DNA of 7,929 nucleotides, taken from assembly GCA_022573935.1 (NCBI GenBank), contig JACZTE010000032.1, positions 1 to 7,929 on the forward strand. The letters run 5' to 3'. Each line of letters starts with the position of its first letter. Within the stretch, counting starts at the first letter, position 1. Below are positions 6,746-7,929 of this stretch, piece after piece. A program made the position numbers and the translations under genes. The notes under the pieces were generated by a model. The model saw only the letters and a list, made by a program, of their open reading frames with translations, was not told where the DNA came from and searched no databases. Source of the DNA: Chloroflexota bacterium. GTDB taxonomy: Bacteria > Chloroflexota > Dehalococcoidia > DSTF01 > RBG-16-68-14.

Positions 6746-7198
6746 GTGGGGCGTATCCTGGGATTGGACGTAGGCGAACGGCGCATCGGCGTGGCGATCT
6801 CCGACCCGGAAGGTCGCCTGGCGGTGCCGCTGCGCATCCTGGAGCGGCGGGACGAAGCCGCCGATATGGAAGCGATCGTCGAACTCGCGCGCAGTGAGGG
6901 GGTCGATACGCTGGTGGTGGGCTACCCAATCTCGCTGAGCGGCGAGGCCGGCCCCCAGGCGCGACGGGTGCAGGCCTTCGCCCGCCAGCTTGCCGACGTG
7001 AGCGGCCTGCCGACGGAGCTACGCGACGAGCGGCTGACCTCGGTGCAGGCGGAGCGAGCGCCCGGGCCGGTCCGCGCCGCGCGTGGCCGACGGGGGGGCC
7101 GCCGCCGCCGCGCTCCGGCCGACGATCTGGCGGCGGCGATCATCCTCCAGAGCTATCTGGATCGACGTCGTTCGCATGAATCCTCCACCGATCCATGA
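6746..7198 (+). CDS. ruvX: RuvX/YqgF RNase H-like nuclease (putative Holliday junction resolvase)
   Basis: Small RNase H-fold nuclease proposed to resolve Holliday junctions and, in E. coli, linked to 16S rRNA 5'-end maturation. With GTG at 6746 the protein is 150 aa (E. coli YqgF is 138). Seen: GLDVGERRIGVAISD (Asp8) at the N-terminus, LVVGYPISLSG (56-66), RDERLTSVQAE (Glu95) and DDLAAAIILQSYLD (Asp127), giving the complete acidic triad. The frame is open much further upstream, but that stretch has no family similarity and includes the promoter. GGAAG lies 10 nt before the GTG. Residues 105-125 form an Arg/Gly/Pro-rich stretch, about 5 residues longer than typical, encoded around a run of seven G and a CGC run. 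The stop overlaps the mltG start as ATGA. Confidence 0.9.
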   Translation: MGRILGLDVGERRIGVAISDPEGRLAVPLRILERRDEAADMEAIVELARSEGVDTLVVGYPISLSGEAGPQARRVQAFARQLADVSGLPTELRDERLTSVQAERAPGPVRAARGRRGGRRRRAPADDLAAAIILQSYLDRRRSHESSTDP

Positions 7199-7929
7199 AC
7201 GACGCTCGATTCGTCCCCGTCGCAGTGGTTGTAGGTCTCGTCGTCTTGCTCGGAGTGGGAGCGTGGCTGCTGGCGCGCACGCCCGGCAGCTTGGTGAACG
7301 AAGCGCCACCGCGCTTGGGCGCGACGGCCTCCTCGAGCGACGGTATCGTCACGATCACGGTCGAGCAGGGAGAGAGCGCTCGCGAGATCGGCGAGAAGCT
7401 GGAGGAGGCCGGCGTGATCGAGAGCGCCCGTCTCTTTCGCGTGCTCACCGACCTGATGGGGCTGGGCGACGAGCTGGAGGCGGGCATCTACGAGTTCCAA
7501 TCCGGCGAGACGGCCCTCATCGCCGTCCGCCGCATCAGCGGGGGGATTACGGCGTCTCGCGGCGTAACCATCCGCGAGGGGCTGCGTTTGGAGGAGATCG
7601 CCGATGTGTTGGAGTCACAAGGCATCGTCTCCGCCGATGCGTTCCTGCTGGCGCTGGAGGACGAGTACGCCGCCTCGTTTCTGGAGCAGCTGCCGCCGGA
7701 CGTTGGACTGGAGGGCTTCCTCTTCCCTGCAACGTATCGCTTCTCGCTAACGGTCAGCGCCCGCGAGGTGGTGCAGCGACTGCTGGGCGCGTTCGATCAG
7801 CGCTATCGAGAGGAGATCGAGCCCAGGCTGCGCTCCGACGGCCTCTCATTGCACGAGATCGTCGTCCTCGCTTCGATCATCGAGCGTGAGGCGCAGGTGG
7901 CGGAGGAGCCGCCGGCTCTCGCCGGCGTC
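7195..7929 (+). CDS. mltG: Endolytic murein transglycosylase MltG (YceG-like), 3' end cut by window edge
   Basis: Membrane-anchored lytic transglycosylase that cuts nascent glycan strands and helps set their length. The frame runs 245 codons to the window edge. Seen: one N-terminal transmembrane segment (about 6-27), a LysM-like region from about 50 (VTITVEQGESAREIGEKL) repeated loosely at about 124-155 (VTIREGLRLEEIADVL), then the signature LEGFLFPATYRF (172-183) and the catalytic motif LASIIERE with Glu230, aligning with Glu218 of E. coli MltG. The remaining C-terminal catalytic part lies outside the window. The ATG at 7195 is the only start after an in-frame stop at 7177. It overlaps the ruvX stop by 4 bp and has no Shine-Dalgarno sequence, so it probably relies on coupling to ruvX translation. 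Confidence 0.93.
   Translation, partial: MNDARFVPVAVVVGLVVLLGVGAWLLARTPGSLVNEAPPRLGATASSSDGIVTITVEQGESAREIGEKLEEAGVIESARLFRVLTDLMGLGDELEAGIYEFQSGETALIAVRRISGGITASRGVTIREGLRLEEIADVLESQGIVSADAFLLALEDEYAASFLEQLPPDVGLEGFLFPATYRFSLTVSAREVVQRLLGAFDQRYREEIEPRLRSDGLSLHEIVVLASIIEREAQVAEEPPALAGV

Overview
The window is a GC-rich, densely packed stretch of bacterial housekeeping genes. I see no phage, CRISPR, plasmid or insertion-sequence genes. Gene order (glmU, a CBS/CorC-type membrane protein, dprA, topA on the minus strand; ruvX, mltG on the plus strand), the high-GC coding bias and GTAG-headed intergenic hairpins suggest a Chloroflexota-like bacterium, perhaps Thermomicrobia-like. This assignment is inference from sequence style only.

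Minus strand, in transcription order. A sigma-70-type promoter (6560-6588) drives a leader of about 245 nt rich in hairpins, then glmU (cell-wall precursor UDP-GlcNAc synthesis). glmU is split into two reading frames by a one-base frameshift near 5703-5745. It overlaps a CNNM/CorC-like membrane protein with tandem CBS domains (3641-4936) by 4 bp. A 200-bp gap (3441-3640) follows, carrying a REPIN-like pair of GTAG-headed hairpins (3527-3609). Next comes dprA, whose own extended -10 promoter lies so close to the start codon that the mRNA should be essentially leaderless. dprA overlaps topA by 4 bp; topA has four C-terminal zinc ribbons and runs off the left edge.

Plus strand. From the same intergenic region a second promoter (TCGACC-18-TATAAT, 6667-6696) drives ruvX (Holliday-junction resolvase-like/rRNA-processing nuclease). 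ruvX overlaps mltG (endolytic murein transglycosylase) by 4 bp, and mltG runs off the right edge.

The genes fall into two themes, peptidoglycan (glmU, mltG) and DNA handling (dprA, topA, ruvX), and all three overlaps are of the stop-start type that suggests translational coupling. No clearly novel multi-gene system is present. The items most worth a second look are the glmU frameshift, the REPIN-like element, the long structured glmU leader, and the leaderless dprA start.
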